DNA of 64,000 nt from Ligaoa zhengdingensis (GCF_014384885.1 NZ_JACRST010000010.1:29090-93089); one strand, 5' to 3'. Shown: positions 27,210-37,120, numbered from the stretch's first letter. Notes: generated from the sequence alone by a model not told the origin. Translations and numbers: made by a program.

Positions 27210-28268
27210 ATGGCAGGAAACAACTGGAACACCAACCAGCCCTCTCCGCCGGGGTCCGGCTACACCTATGTGCAGGGGCTGGGGTTTGTGCCTTACGGGC
27301 CAGCCAACAAGGAGCGCGCCGCGCTGGTGGCTTGTGCCAATGCGGTGGGGCTTGCGGTACTGTTGTATCTTTTTCTCAGCTCGGTGACTCCGAGCTATCT
27401 GGTCGGATTTATGAGGCTCTTTATGCCCCATCTGCGCTATTTCAACTCCCACCTGATGGCCCCGGAATGGGTGGGCCAGCTCATCCAGGCCCTCTCTTTT
27501 GTCATTTGCAGCGTGGTTGCCTTTGGAATTTATATGGCGCTCATCCGCATCCCGGCGCGGGTGGCGCTGCCGCTGCGCCGCGCGCCCGGCGTGATCGCCG
27601 CCCCGGCCGTGTTCATCGGCCTGGCGGTTTCGGCGCTCGGTTCGTTTGCGGCCAATCTGCTCAGCATGGTCTTCGGCTGGTTCGGGGCCATCCCCGTGAC
27701 GCCGGATATCTCGGTCTCCACCACCGCCAGCGGCCTGGTCTGGGCGCTCGTCAACGTCTGCCTGCTGCCCGCCTTTTTGGAGGAATGCATCTACCGCGGT
27801 GTGCTGATGCAAAGCCTGCGGCGGTTTGGCGACGGGTTCGCGCTGGTGATCTCGGCGGTGCTGTTCAGCCTGATGCACCGCAACGTCCTGCAAGCGCCCA
27901 TCGCGCTGCTCATGGGCCTGGTGATCGGCTACTTCGTGCTGCGCACCGGCTCGCTCTGGACGGGCGTGCTCATGCACTTCTGCAACAATCTGCTGGCGGT
28001 GACGCAGCAGGTGGTCACCCCCATGCTGGAACCCGAACAGGGCCGGATGCTCGGCACCATCCTGGTGCTGTTTTATTTGGTGATGGGCCTTGTCTCCATC
28101 TTGGTGCTCTCGCGCAGCGGCGTCAACCTGTTCCATCTCAACCAGTCCCCGTCCGCACTGCCCGTGCGGCAGCGCGCCAAGTTGTTTTTCACCTGTCCGG
28201 CCATGGTGATCGCGCTGGTGCTGATCATCTGGCTCGCGCGCGGGAGCGTACAATTTTTGCCGAGGTGA
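27210..28268 (+). CDS. CPBP-family intramembrane metalloprotease
   Basis: 352 residues with about eight hydrophobic segments. The CPBP (Rce1-like) motifs are EECIYRG (EExxxR) at about 190, FSLMHRN and MHFCNN, which supply the zinc-type active site within the membrane. An N-terminal Pro/Gly-rich cytosolic tail has about 30 residues. Substrates are unknown; such proteins are linked to prenyl-protein or bacteriocin-type processing. It is followed 4 nt later by tadA. Confidence 0.9.
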   Translation: MAGNNWNTNQPSPPGSGYTYVQGLGFVPYGPANKERAALVACANAVGLAVLLYLFLSSVTPSYLVGFMRLFMPHLRYFNSHLMAPEWVGQLIQALSFVICSVVAFGIYMALIRIPARVALPLRRAPGVIAAPAVFIGLAVSALGSFAANLLSMVFGWFGAIPVTPDISVSTTASGLVWALVNVCLLPAFLEECIYRGVLMQSLRRFGDGFALVISAVLFSLMHRNVLQAPIALLMGLVIGYFVLRTGSLWTGVLMHFCNNLLAVTQQVVTPMLEPEQGRMLGTILVLFYLVMGLVSILVLSRSGVNLFHLNQSPSALPVRQRAKLFFTCPAMVIALVLIIWLARGSVQFLPR

Positions 28269-28272
28269 CCTC

Positions 28273-28761
28273 ATGGAGCAGCAGGAATTTTATATGCGGC
28301 AGGCGCTCGCGTTGGCCGCGCAGGCGGCAGCCCTGGGCGAGGTGCCCGTGGGCGCGCTGGTGGTAAAAAATGGACGGATTGTGGGGCGTGGCTTTAACCG
28401 CCGCGAGGGCGCAAAAAACGCCCTGTGCCACGCCGAGCTGATCGCAATCGATCAGGCGTGCCGCACGTTGGGCGGCTGGCGGCTGTTCGGCTGCGACCTC
28501 TATGTCACGCTGGAGCCCTGCCCCATGTGCGCAGGCGCGATCATCAACAGCCGCATCGACCGGGTATACTTCGGCGCATACGATCCCAAAGCGGGGTCGT
28601 GCGGGTCGGTGGTCGATCTGTTCAGCCTGCCGTACAACCATTTCCCCCAGGCGGTGGGCGGGGTGCTGCGCGAGGAGTGCGCAGCCGCGCTGAGCGATTT
28701 TTTTCGCAAACTGCGCAAAGCCCAGGGCACAGCGAGCTGCGCCCCGGGCAATGGAATTTAG
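28273..28761 (+). CDS. tadA: tRNA-specific adenosine deaminase TadA
   Basis: Deaminates A34 to inosine in tRNA-Arg(ACG). It has 162 residues. The zinc motif CHAELIAIDQA (HAE) is at about 55, with PCPMCAGAI at about 83. The helix MRQALALAAQAAALGEVPVGA is diagnostic. GAGGTGACCTC precedes the ATG, so it is coupled to the CPBP gene. Confidence 0.96.
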   Translation: MEQQEFYMRQALALAAQAAALGEVPVGALVVKNGRIVGRGFNRREGAKNALCHAELIAIDQACRTLGGWRLFGCDLYVTLEPCPMCAGAIINSRIDRVYFGAYDPKAGSCGSVVDLFSLPYNHFPQAVGGVLREECAAALSDFFRKLRKAQGTASCAPGNGI

Positions 28762-28780
28762 CTGCAAAGCAACTTTTATA

Positions 28781-28813
28781 ACGGGCGGGCCTGAGGTCCG
28801 CTCGTCCTTTTTA
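28781..28813 (+). terminator. Terminator of tadA
   Basis: ACGGGCGG / CCGCTCGT followed by CCTTTTT. Confidence 0.75.
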
Positions 28814-29158
28814 GTCGCCAATCGGGTTGTCGATCAGGGTTGCGGCGATAAACTCGTGGAAGTGGCCGTCCCGGACCGCGGTTTCGTCATCGATGAAGTG
28901 GACATGGCGCGCGTCGTCGCCGCTGCCCACGGGCACCGGCAGCCCCGTAGTGATGCAGATGGGATGAAAGTGGTCCTCATAAAAATCCGTTTTGGTTGTC
29001 AGCCTGTGAACATGCCCGCCGGGCACCGCAATCACCTCGTTGGTGACTCCGGCAAAGCGGTGGTTGTGGGGGTCCTCCTCCCGCTCTGCGATGCGGACGC
29101 TTCCGACCACCTCGTGGACATGGGTTTGCGTTTCATTTTCACAACAGCAGCAATTCAT
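28811..29158 (-). CDS. YmaF-family His-rich protein
   Basis: 115 residues, starting MNCCCCENETQTHVHEVVGS. Repeated HxH elements (THVHE, PHNHRF, GHVHRL, DHFHP, RHVHF, GHFHEF) are the hallmark of the YmaF family, probably metal binding. The Cys-rich start adds further ligands. Function is unknown. AAAGGAGAGG precedes the ATG. Confidence 0.85.
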   Translation of the reverse strand: MNCCCCENETQTHVHEVVGSVRIAEREEDPHNHRFAGVTNEVIAVPGGHVHRLTTKTDFYEDHFHPICITTGLPVPVGSGDDARHVHFIDDETAVRDGHFHEFIAATLIDNPIGD

Positions 29159-29269
29159 TTTATCCTCTCCTTTTCAGTATATCCAGCAGATTGCGCCCCT
29201 TCGGGAATCTGCTGTACTATTCTATGAAACGCGCCGCCGTTGTGTGCGGGATTTAGCCGGCGGCGAGCT

Positions 29270-29494
29270 TCAATCCTCCGGCCCTGCAAACATCTCCCGG
29301 AAGGAGATGCCGAGCTCATCGTGGAGGACAAAAAATAGCTGCGCACTGATTTTGGGCGGCAAAATCCCGCTTTCCAGTTTGCGCAGCGAAGCGGGCGAAA
29401 TCCGCAGCAGCCGGGCAAACGCGGTGACGCTCATGCCGCGTTCAAGCCGCCATCGCCGGAGATTCCGGCAAAAATTTTCACAGTCGTTCGACAT
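29270..29494 (-). CDS. XRE-family helix-turn-helix regulator
   Basis: 74 residues, one HTH domain (MSVTAFARLLRISPASLRKLESG, about 20-42) and little else. It is too small to hold an effector domain. It lies between the YmaF gene (gap about 110 nt) and fumC on the same strand. Its targets are unknown. Confidence 0.85.
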   Translation of the reverse strand: MSNDCENFCRNLRRWRLERGMSVTAFARLLRISPASLRKLESGILPPKISAQLFFVLHDELGISFREMFAGPED

Positions 29495-29521
29495 GGGGCT
29501 CCCTCCTGTTGATGAATCAAA

Positions 29522-29566
29522 AAGCCATCGGAAGCCGGCGTCTGTCCGGCGATTCCGATGGCTTTG
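29522..29566 (-). terminator. Terminator of fumC
   Basis: Near-perfect inverted repeat AAAGCCATCGGAA / TTCCGATGGCTTT, with a T-run on the minus strand. Confidence 0.8.
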
Positions 29567-29615
29567 ATTGTATCACAAAAGGGAACCCCAATTAGGGTGA
29601 AACCGACCTATCCGC

Positions 29616-30980
29616 TCAGATCATCTCCTCGGGGTGGAACACCTCGTCGAACCGCTCGGGGGTGAGGAACCCCAGCTTCACCGCCGCCTCGCGCAGCGAG
29701 ATGCCCTCGCGGTGGGCGGTTTTGGCGGTGACAGCCGCGTTGTCGTACCCGATATAGGGGGTGAGCGCAGTCACCAGCATGAGCGAGTTGTGCAGGTTGT
29801 GGCTCATCTGTTCGCGGTTAGCGCGGATGCCCCGCACGCAGTTGCGTTCAAATGTGTCCATCGCGTCGGCCAGCAGCCGTACCGACTGCAAATAGTTGTA
29901 AATGCACACCGGCATGAACACGTTGAGCTCAAAGTTGCCCTGCGACGCGGCCAGCGCCACGGCGGCGTCGTTGGCGATCACCTGCACCGCCACCATGGTG
30001 ACGGCCTCGCACTGGGTGGGGTTCACCTTGCCGGGCATGATCGAGCTGCCCGGCTCGTTTTCGGGGATGAAGATTTCGCCCAGGCCGCAGCGCGGCCCGC
30101 TCGCCAGCCAGCGGATATCGTTGGCGATCTTCATCAGGTTGGCGGCCAGCGCCTTCAGCGCCCCGTGGGAGAACACCAGCGCGTCCTTGGCGGTGAGCGC
30201 GTGGAACTTGTTGGGCGCGGTGACAAATTCGTGGCCGGTCAGCGCGGTGATTTTGGCCGCGGCCGCCTCGGCGAAGCCCACAGGGGCGTTCAGCCCGGTG
30301 CCCACGGCGGTGCCGCCCAGCGCGAGCTGCCGCAGCGGGGGCAGCGAGGCCTCCACCATGCCGCGCGCGGCCTCCAGCATCCCGCGCCAACCGCTGATCT
30401 CCTGCGAAAAGGCGATGGGGGTCGCGTCCTGCAGATGGGTGCGCCCAGATTTGACGATCCCCCGGTTCTCGTCCTCCAGCCGCGCGAGGGTGGCGGCGAG
30501 GTTTGCGAGCGCGGGCAATAGCCGCTCCTCCAGGGCGGTGACGGCCGCGATGTGCATGGCCGTGGGGAAGGTGTCGTTGGAGCTCTGCGAGCGGTTGACG
30601 TGGTCGTTGGGGTGCAGCTTTTTCTCGCCCAGCAGCTCGTTGCCGCGCCCCGCGATCACCTCGTTGACGTTCATGTTGCTCTGGGTGCCGCTACCGGTCT
30701 GCCACACGGCCAGCGGGAAGTTGCCGTCCAGCGCGCCCGCGAGGATTTCGTCGCACACCTGCGCGATGCAGGAGGCGCGTTCCTCATCCAGCACGCCCAG
30801 GTCGCGGTTGGCCTGCGCGGCGGCCTTTTTGAGAATTGCAAACGCGCGGATGATCTCCCGCGGCATCTTTTCGGTGCCGATGGGGAAATTTTGCAGGCTG
30901 CGCTGGGTCTGCGCCCCCCAATAGCGGTCGGCGGGCACCCTCATCTCGCCCATCGAATCCCGTTCGATGCGGTATTCCAT
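29616..30980 (-). CDS. fumC: Class II fumarate hydratase
   Basis: Reversible hydration of fumarate to malate, cytoplasmic homotetramer. It has 454 residues from ATG 30980, which has AAGGAG at good spacing; an upstream GTG at 30989 lies on top of that ribosome site. The signature [15 protein letters not shown] is at about 320. The start region [21 protein letters not shown] and [12 protein letters not shown] match FumC more than aspartase. Confidence 0.95.
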   Translation of the reverse strand: MEYRIERDSMGEMRVPADRYWGAQTQRSLQNFPIGTEKMPREIIRAFAILKKAAAQANRDLGVLDEERASCIAQVCDEILAGALDGNFPLAVWQTGSGTQSNMNVNEVIAGRGNELLGEKKLHPNDHVNRSQSSNDTFPTAMHIAAVTALEERLLPALANLAATLARLEDENRGIVKSGRTHLQDATPIAFSQEISGWRGMLEAARGMVEASLPPLRQLALGGTAVGTGLNAPVGFAEAAAAKITALTGHEFVTAPNKFHALTAKDALVFSHGALKALAANLMKIANDIRWLASGPRCGLGEIFIPENEPGSSIMPGKVNPTQCEAVTMVAVQVIANDAAVALAASQGNFELNVFMPVCIYNYLQSVRLLADAMDTFERNCVRGIRANREQMSHNLHNSLMLVTALTPYIGYDNAAVTAKTAHREGISLREAAVKLGFLTPERFDEVFHPEEMI

Positions 30981-31007
30981 CTTGTCCACTCCTTATCCTG
31001 TCTTTTC

Positions 31008-31041
31008 AAAAGGGCCCGGCGGTTTTCCACCGTCGGGCCGG
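31008..31041 (-). terminator. Terminator of the GH13 gene
   Basis: GGCCCGACGGTGG / CCGCCGGGCC followed by CTTTT on the minus strand. Confidence 0.8.
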
Positions 31042-31059
31042 TATTTGGTGCAAAACTTT

Positions 31060-32913
31060 TTAAACCTTCCCGATCAGGAACGACCGCGCGGGCAGCACCC
31101 CGTCCGCCCAGCTCCCGAGCAGCGGCTCGGGGTCGAACGGCAGGTCGAGCGCATACGGCTGATCCCCCCGGTTCACCGCGATCAGCAGGCCCTCGCCGTC
31201 CTTCATGCGGGTGAACGCGAAGCAGTCCGCGGAGTAATCCACCGCTAGGAACGGCGCGTCGCTGAGCAGGCCGCGGTGCTCGCCGCGCAGGGCGGAAAGC
31301 TCGCGCGTGAAGGCCAGCAGGTCCCGGTCGCCGCTCTCCCACGGGTAGGTGCAGCGGTTGAACGGGTCGCGGTAGCCGGTCATGCCCACCTCGTCGCCGT
31401 AGTACACGCTGGGCACGCCGGGCAGGAAAAATTGCAGCACCTCGGCGAGCTGGAACAGGGCGCGGCCGTTTTGGTAGTCCGCCTCGCTCAAAAAGTGGTG
31501 GTCGCGCTGCCATTGGCGGTCGCGGCCGTCCATGGGCGGGCCGGCCAGCTTGGTGATCGCGCGCTCCACATCGTGGGTGGAAAGGCAGTTCATCAGCACA
31601 TCCACCACCGGCTTGGGGTAGTTTTCCAGGATGGTCATGACCGCCCGGCAGAGCTCGGCCCCGCCGCCGTACCGCACAAAGGAGAGCACCGCGTCCTTGA
31701 ACGGGTAGTTCATCACGCTGTCGAGCTGGCGGCCTAGGAAGTACCGCCGCCGCACCCCGTAGGCGACCTTGTTGGATGCGTCCTCCCACACCTCGCCCAG
31801 AACCAGCGCGTCCGGGTCGTACCCCTTCACCGATGCGGTGAGCGCGTCGAGAAACCCGTCGGGCAGCTCGTCCGCCACATCCAGCCGGAAGCCGGATACC
31901 CCCAGCTCCAGCCAATGGCGCAGCACCCCCTGCTCGCCGCAGATAAATTCGATATAATCCGGGTGCAGCTCGTTGACGTTGGGCAGGGTGTCGAACCCCC
32001 ACCACGAGCTGTACTGGTTGGGCCAATGCTGGAAGTCGTACCACGGGTAGTACCGGCTCTGCTGCGAGTTGTACGCCCCCTCGCCCGGATAGCGTCCGCG
32101 CCGGTTGAAATACACGCTGTCGTCCCCGGTGTGCGAGAACACCCCATCCAAAATCACCCGGATGCCCAAGGCCCGCGCCTGCTCGCACAGGGCGCGCAAG
32201 TCGTCTTCGGCGCCCAGCAGCGGATCGACCTTGTTGTAATCCGCGGTGTTGTAGCGGTGGTTGGAGTGCGCCTCAAAGATCGGGTTGAGGTAGATGCAGG
32301 TGACCCCCAGCCCGTGCAGGTAGTCGAGCTTTTGCATGATGCCCTTGAGGTCGCCGCAGAAGTAGTCGCTGTTGGTGATCTCGCCCTGCGCGTTGGGCAG
32401 GTAATCGGGCATTTCGTACCAGTTTTCGTGCAGCTTGCGGTCGCCCGGCACCCCGTCGCGCGCCTCGCCGCTGTCGCAGAAGCGGTCGGGGAAGATCTGA
32501 TACATCACGCCGCCCTTGAGGAAATCCGGGGTTTCCAGCTCGGCCGCGTACACCGTGAGCTGCCACAAATTGGATGCGGCGTCGGAGAGCGCGGCCTCGC
32601 CGTCCTCGGTGCGCGTGAGCTTTTTCACCCCGCCGCCCGGCAACGCCAGCTCAAAGCAGTAAAAGCAGAGCTGCGGCGCGGGCAGCGACAGCTTGCAGGC
32701 GTAGACGTTGTAACTGGGCTCGGCCTTGACAAAGCTCATCGCCACCGGCTGCGGCTGATCCCACTGGTCGGCCTGGTACAGCAACAGGCGCGGGGCGCGG
32801 TATGCGCCGCCCTTGGGCAGATGCACGCGGAATTCCGCCTGTTCCCCGGCGCGCAGCGCGCCGAACGGCTTTTTAAACTGTGTGCTGCGGCTATCGTAAA
32901 AAACAAAAGACAT
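31060..32913 (-). CDS. GH13 alpha-glucan hydrolase (neopullulanase/cyclomaltodextrinase-like)
   Basis: 617 residues, no signal peptide, so cytoplasmic. An N-terminal beta-domain of about 120 residues is followed by the barrel (GVMYQIFPDRF at about 137). The four GH13 regions are visible: DGVFSHTG, GFRLDVADE (nucleophile Asp), LGEVWED (acid Glu) and LSTHDVERA. The C-terminal beta-domain ends at RSFLIGKV. It probably cleaves imported maltodextrins and could feed glycogen phosphorylase (37121). Exact specificity is not readable. Confidence 0.92.
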   Translation of the reverse strand: MSFVFYDSRSTQFKKPFGALRAGEQAEFRVHLPKGGAYRAPRLLLYQADQWDQPQPVAMSFVKAEPSYNVYACKLSLPAPQLCFYCFELALPGGGVKKLTRTEDGEAALSDAASNLWQLTVYAAELETPDFLKGGVMYQIFPDRFCDSGEARDGVPGDRKLHENWYEMPDYLPNAQGEITNSDYFCGDLKGIMQKLDYLHGLGVTCIYLNPIFEAHSNHRYNTADYNKVDPLLGAEDDLRALCEQARALGIRVILDGVFSHTGDDSVYFNRRGRYPGEGAYNSQQSRYYPWYDFQHWPNQYSSWWGFDTLPNVNELHPDYIEFICGEQGVLRHWLELGVSGFRLDVADELPDGFLDALTASVKGYDPDALVLGEVWEDASNKVAYGVRRRYFLGRQLDSVMNYPFKDAVLSFVRYGGGAELCRAVMTILENYPKPVVDVLMNCLSTHDVERAITKLAGPPMDGRDRQWQRDHHFLSEADYQNGRALFQLAEVLQFFLPGVPSVYYGDEVGMTGYRDPFNRCTYPWESGDRDLLAFTRELSALRGEHRGLLSDAPFLAVDYSADCFAFTRMKDGEGLLIAVNRGDQPYALDLPFDPEPLLGSWADGVLPARSFLIGKV

Positions 32914-32989
32914 GGCGATCGGACATCCTCTTTAATGAAAATTTATTTTGTTCTAAAGTTTAGTCTTAGTTTACCCCAAATGATCCCCT

Positions 32990-33240
32990 GTTTGAGGGCT
33001 TTTCCGGCTGCGCCCACCGCGCCCTATGCCCTGATAAGTGCCAGCCTCGGTATTACCCCGGGCGCATGCCCGGCGGCTACGGGCGCCGCGCCCAACGCCT
33101 CAGTGAGCGCCATCCCCGGCTTTCCTGTCGGCGTTGCCGGCCACTGTTCACCCGATTTGCAGCGGTATTGTGGCTACGGACACCGCGCCTAACGCTTTAG
33201 TGAGCGCCATCCCCGGCTTTCCTGTCGGCGTTGCCGACCC
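32990..33240. repeat. Mosaic repeat island III, running into the 3' end of dut
   Basis: Two copies of the module GCCATCCCCGGCTTTCCTGT + CGGCGTTGCCG occur at about 33108-33142 and 33206-33240. The same module is found inverted at about 26510 and 63760. The right-hand copy encodes the last residues of dUTPase. Confidence 0.85.
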
Positions 33241-33670
33241 CAGTGCTGCCGAAGCCGCCCGCGCCGCGCGCGGTGTCGTCCAGCTCGTCGCATTCGATGA
33301 GCGCAGGGCAGAGCACGGGCGCAATAATCATCTGCGCCACCCGGTCGCCGGGCTGGATGGTGAACGGCTCGGCGGAATGGTTGTGCAGGCCCACCAGCAG
33401 CTCGCCGCGGTAGTCCGAATCGATCACGCCCACGCAGTTGCCAGGCACGATGCCGTGCTTGATGCCCAACCCGCTGCGGGCGTACACAAACGCGGCGCAG
33501 TCCGGGCCGGGCAGCGCGATGGCGATACCGGTGGGCACGGTGCGGGTCTCGCCCGGCAAAATCTCGAGCGGGCCGTCCAAACAGGCGTGCAGGTCGTAAC
33601 CCGCGCTGCCCTCGGTGGCGCGGCGGGGCAGCAGCGCGCCCTCCCGCAGCTTTTTCACTTGCAATGTCAT
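33197..33670 (-). CDS. dut: dUTP diphosphatase
   Basis: Hydrolyses dUTP to dUMP. It has 157 residues with all five trimeric dUTPase motifs: GSAGYDLHA, ARSGLGIKHG, GVIDSDYRGEL, PGDRVAQMI and GGFGSTG. The Gly-rich motif 5 is normally at the very end; here 12-13 extra residues (VGNADRKAGDGAH) follow, and these are encoded by a copy of the intergenic repeat. The start overlaps the udk stop (ATGA). Confidence 0.95.
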   Translation of the reverse strand: MTLQVKKLREGALLPRRATEGSAGYDLHACLDGPLEILPGETRTVPTGIAIALPGPDCAAFVYARSGLGIKHGIVPGNCVGVIDSDYRGELLVGLHNHSAEPFTIQPGDRVAQMIIAPVLCPALIECDELDDTARGAGGFGSTGVGNADRKAGDGAH

Positions 33671-34293
33671 TTCGCATTCACTCCATAGATATGATGATGC
33701 ACCCGCTGGACGATCATATCCAGCGCCACCAGGTTGTGCCCGCCCTGCAACACGATGATATCCGAATACCGCTTGCTGGGCTCCACAAACTGCTCGTGCA
33801 TGGGTTTCACTGTCGTGAGATATTGGTCCACCACCGAATCGAGGCTCCTGCCGCGCTCCTTCACGTCCCGCAGAATCCGCCGCAGGATGCGCACGTCCGC
33901 ATCGGTGTCCACAAAAATTTTGATGTCCATCCGCTCGCGCAGCCGCGCGTTCTCAAAGATCAGAATGCCCTCCACAATCACCACCTTGGCCGGATGAATC
34001 TCCACCGCGCGGTCCGACCGGTTGTGCACCGTGTAGTCGTACACCGGGCAGCGCACGCTTTGCCCTGCGCGCAGGCGGTCGATGTGCTCGATCATCAGGT
34101 CGGTGTCGAATGCGTCGGGATGGTCATAATTGAGCTTGCAGCGCTCCTCATAGGGCAGCTCGTCGTGGCGCTTGTAGTAGTTGTCGTGGTAGATCACGCT
34201 CACATCCCCGCCGAACCGCTCCTTCAGCCGCTCAGTCAGGGTGGTCTTGCCGCTGCCCGTTCCCCCCGCGATGCCGATGATCATAACGTCCAT
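33667..34293 (-). CDS. udk: Uridine kinase
   Basis: Phosphorylates uridine and cytidine (pyrimidine salvage). It has 208 residues from ATG 34293 with GGAG upstream; a longer frame to 34332 lacks a ribosome site. The P-loop GIAGGTGSGKTT is at the N terminus, with YHDNYYK and the lid region RRILRDVKERGRS. It is coupled to dut by a 4-bp overlap, so both serve pyrimidine nucleotide handling. Confidence 0.95.
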   Translation of the reverse strand: MDVMIIGIAGGTGSGKTTLTERLKERFGGDVSVIYHDNYYKRHDELPYEERCKLNYDHPDAFDTDLMIEHIDRLRAGQSVRCPVYDYTVHNRSDRAVEIHPAKVVIVEGILIFENARLRERMDIKIFVDTDADVRILRRILRDVKERGRSLDSVVDQYLTTVKPMHEQFVEPSKRYSDIIVLQGGHNLVALDMIVQRVHHHIYGVNAK

Positions 34294-34368
34294 AAATTCA
34301 ACTCCAAGTATTAATAAAAGCTGATTATACAAAAATTGCGCTGCTTTAATTTACTTATCGTAGTATTA

Positions 34369-36438
34369 TTACAAAATATTACGATAATACAGCCCGCGTG
34401 TGATCTCCTGGCGCTTGCCGCCCCGCCGGTATTCCTCGATGACCCGCGCGCATTCCGCGGGGGATTCGGTGGTGAAATACAGGGTGAGAAAGTCGAGCCC
34501 GTCCAGCTCGGGCAGGCGGTCGGCCAGGTAGACCGGCTTGCAGTTGAGCACCTCCGCGAGCTTGTGCGAGCCGCCGCACCCCACCGGGAAGCGGTTGCCC
34601 AGCCGGTCGCGCATCTCGGTCCAACCGGGGCAGCCCTTGCAGCCGGTCTCCCGTCGGGCCGGGCAGTTGCGCACGATCATCAGCGGCAGGCAGCCATAGG
34701 CGACGATGCCGTGGGGTGCGAAGTCCCCCAGCCGCTTGGCCTCAGCGAGCGAGAGCTCGAACGAGAGGGTCACGTCCTCGCAGCCGAGCGCGGCGCAGGC
34801 GCGCAGCGCATAGCTGTTGACCACGTTGAGCCCCCAGTCGCCCGCCGCCTGGAAGCCGCGCCGTTTGGCCTCGTACACCGCGCCCAGGTTGCCCGCGAGC
34901 AGGCGGATGACGCCGCGCTCCTTGAGGCGGGCGAGGGGAGCGTCCAGGCCGCGGTAGATGTCAAAGTCGATGCGCGGCAGCTCGCCCACGAGCTTTGCCA
35001 GCAGGGCCGGGTCGTCCACTTTGGCGGCCTCGGCCACCGGCAGGATGACCTGTTCCAGCGCCTGTGCGGCCCCGGGCGGGACCTGATCGGCCCGGGCAAA
35101 GCGCGCGCGCAGGGTGGGGCGCTTGTAGATGAGCAGCTTGGGAACCGCCGCGAGGTCGTGCGCCGGTGGGCAAAACCCGACGGGTTTTGCCGCCGCCCGC
35201 AGGGCGGACAGGCGCTCGAGCGCCGACCGGCGCAGCGCGTTGAGGCGCGACACCGGCAGCGCGAGCGGTTCCCCCGCGTCCAGCTCGACGGCGAGCGACT
35301 CCCAGCGGTAGGGGGTGCCGCCCAGCTTGCCGAGGCTCTGCTCGATCAGCTCGGGCGTGGTGGGCTTGTTGACCGCGGGTTGCGGACAGTCCCCCGTCTC
35401 CTCCACGAGGTTGCCGTCCCGGTCGGCAACCTCCAGGCGCACCGGTTGGCCCGCCTGCATCACAAAGCGGCCGGTGAGGGCCACGCGCGGGCTCTCCTTT
35501 TGGTAGAGGCGCGCGAGGTCGCGCAACACCCCCTCGGCCGAGACCACATCCTCCTTGCGGCGGGTACCGAACATCTCCGGCCCGAGGGCGCTGTTGTAAT
35601 AACCCCGGGTAAAACCGGAGCGAGAAAATACGGATTGCAATTGATTAAGGTCGGTTGGACGGCCCTCCAAAGCGGCCCGGCAGGCGGTTACAGCGGCCGC
35701 GACGTATTCGGGGCGCTTCATGCGCCCCTCAATTTTGAGGGAGGTCACGCCGAGGTCGCGCAGCTCGCCCAGCTGCTGCACCAGCGAGAGGTCCTTGAGC
35801 GAGAGGCCGCAGGCGTCCCTTTCGCGGCTGTAAAACGGCAGGCGGCAGGGCTGGGCGCACAGGCCGCGGTTGCCGCTGCGCGCGCCGATCATCGAGCTCA
35901 GATAGCACTGGCCGGAGACGCACATGCACAGTGCGCCGTGGACGAACACTTCGGTCTCCAGCGAGGTGCCGCGCACCACCTCGGCGATCTCGGCGCGGCT
36001 CATCTCGCGGGCGAGCACCGCGCGCGAAAAGCCGAGCTGTTCGAGCTGTTTTGCGCCCGCCAGGTTGTGGATGGCCATCTGGGTGGAGGCGTGCAGCGGC
36101 ATGTCGGGGGCGGTCTCGCGGATGAGGGAGGCGAGGCCCAGGTCCTGCACGATGAGGGCGTCGATGCCGAGGGCGCAGGCGGTTTTCACAAGCTCCAGCG
36201 CCTCGGACAGCTCGCGCTCGAGCACCACAGTGTTGAGGGTGAGGTTCACCTTGACCCCGCGCAGGTGGCAGTACTCCACCGCCTCGCGCAGCTTGTCCCC
36301 CTCAAAGTTGGAGGCGCCACGGCGCGCGTTGAGCGTGGACGCGCCAAAATAGACCGCGTCGGCCCCGCAGGCCGCCGCGGCCACCAGCTGTTCCATGCCG
36401 CCTGCGGGTGCGAGCACCTCCGGCGCGGGGTTACTCAT
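34369..36438 (-). CDS. U32-family protein (RlhA-like, two-domain)
   Basis: 689 residues. The U32 signature is perfect: EVFVHGALCMCVSGQCYLSS at about 160-180. The N-terminal TIM-like domain starts APEVLAPAGGMEQL, and the C-terminal DUF3656-type half ends with the Cys-rich CKGCPGW region. Homologues were called peptidases or collagenases; E. coli RlhA hydroxylates 23S rRNA C2501, which is the better-supported role. ATG 36438 overlaps the zapA end by 8 bp, a pairing common in Clostridia. Confidence 0.9.
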   Translation of the reverse strand: MSNPAPEVLAPAGGMEQLVAAAACGADAVYFGASTLNARRGASNFEGDKLREAVEYCHLRGVKVNLTLNTVVLERELSEALELVKTACALGIDALIVQDLGLASLIRETAPDMPLHASTQMAIHNLAGAKQLEQLGFSRAVLAREMSRAEIAEVVRGTSLETEVFVHGALCMCVSGQCYLSSMIGARSGNRGLCAQPCRLPFYSRERDACGLSLKDLSLVQQLGELRDLGVTSLKIEGRMKRPEYVAAAVTACRAALEGRPTDLNQLQSVFSRSGFTRGYYNSALGPEMFGTRRKEDVVSAEGVLRDLARLYQKESPRVALTGRFVMQAGQPVRLEVADRDGNLVEETGDCPQPAVNKPTTPELIEQSLGKLGGTPYRWESLAVELDAGEPLALPVSRLNALRRSALERLSALRAAAKPVGFCPPAHDLAAVPKLLIYKRPTLRARFARADQVPPGAAQALEQVILPVAEAAKVDDPALLAKLVGELPRIDFDIYRGLDAPLARLKERGVIRLLAGNLGAVYEAKRRGFQAAGDWGLNVVNSYALRACAALGCEDVTLSFELSLAEAKRLGDFAPHGIVAYGCLPLMIVRNCPARRETGCKGCPGWTEMRDRLGNRFPVGCGGSHKLAEVLNCKPVYLADRLPELDGLDFLTLYFTTESPAECARVIEEYRRGGKRQEITRGLYYRNIL

Positions 36439-36805
36439 GGGATTTCTCCCCCATGGGGCCGCCCTGGGCGCGCCGGGCGAGCTCCAGCTCGCGGCGCAGG
36501 CGCGCGATCTCGCGTTTGGCCTCATCCGCCTCGATGCGGGCGCGGCCCGCGTCCTCCAGATAGGCGTTGATCTGGCCGCGCAGGTGGTCGGCGTTGCGCT
36601 CGGATTCCTTGTATGCGTCCAGGTAATTGAGCGCGGAGAGGGTGAGCGCCTCGTTGAAGGTGATGTTGCGCCCGCTGTCCATCAGCTCCTTGACGTCGCT
36701 GTTGATCTGCGCGCCCAGCTCCTTGATATATTTTTCGTCCTTTTGGCTGCTTATCACAAACCGGGCGCCGTTGACCTCGATCCTGACCCTGTTGATGGTA
36801 TCCAT
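36431..36805 (-). CDS. zapA: Cell division protein ZapA
   Basis: 124 residues. The N-terminal globular domain (MDTINRVRIEVNGARFVISS) is followed by a long coiled coil (about 60-110). It bundles FtsZ filaments at the division site. First gene of the zapA-U32 operon. Confidence 0.9.
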   Translation of the reverse strand: MDTINRVRIEVNGARFVISSQKDEKYIKELGAQINSDVKELMDSGRNITFNEALTLSALNYLDAYKESERNADHLRGQINAYLEDAGRARIEADEAKREIARLRRELELARRAQGGPMGEKSHE

Positions 36806-36874
36806 AACCTTAAAAGCCTCCCTGTAATGCGGCCGGAGCGCGGCAAGGGCGCGCGGCCGGTGGAATCTCCTCTT

Positions 36875-36903
36875 ATTATAATCGATTTCACCAGATTACG
36901 GAA
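36875..36903 (-). promoter_or_regulatory. Promoter of zapA-U32
   Basis: Minus strand TTCCGT, 17 bp, TATAAT. Confidence 0.65.
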
Positions 36904-36971
36904 GGGCGGGCCCCTAGAAAATTTTACACGGGATATGCGCCGAATCTTTGCCGAGATGCGGCTAAAATGCA

Positions 36972-37000
36972 TTGTATTTTGGTCTGTTCTTGTATATAAT
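36972..37000 (+). promoter_or_regulatory. Promoter of glgP
   Basis: TTGTAT, 17 bp, TATAAT. The rest of 36806-37120 shows no further features. Confidence 0.75.
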
Positions 37001-37120
37001 CTTATCTAGGTGTGTTCCACTCATGGATTGGGGCCGGCGAGACGGCCCGGCGCGACCCGTTGCCGCGCGGCGGAATTGCGCAGCCTGTATACTCTGGCGC
37101 GGAGAAAAGAGCGATCGAAT

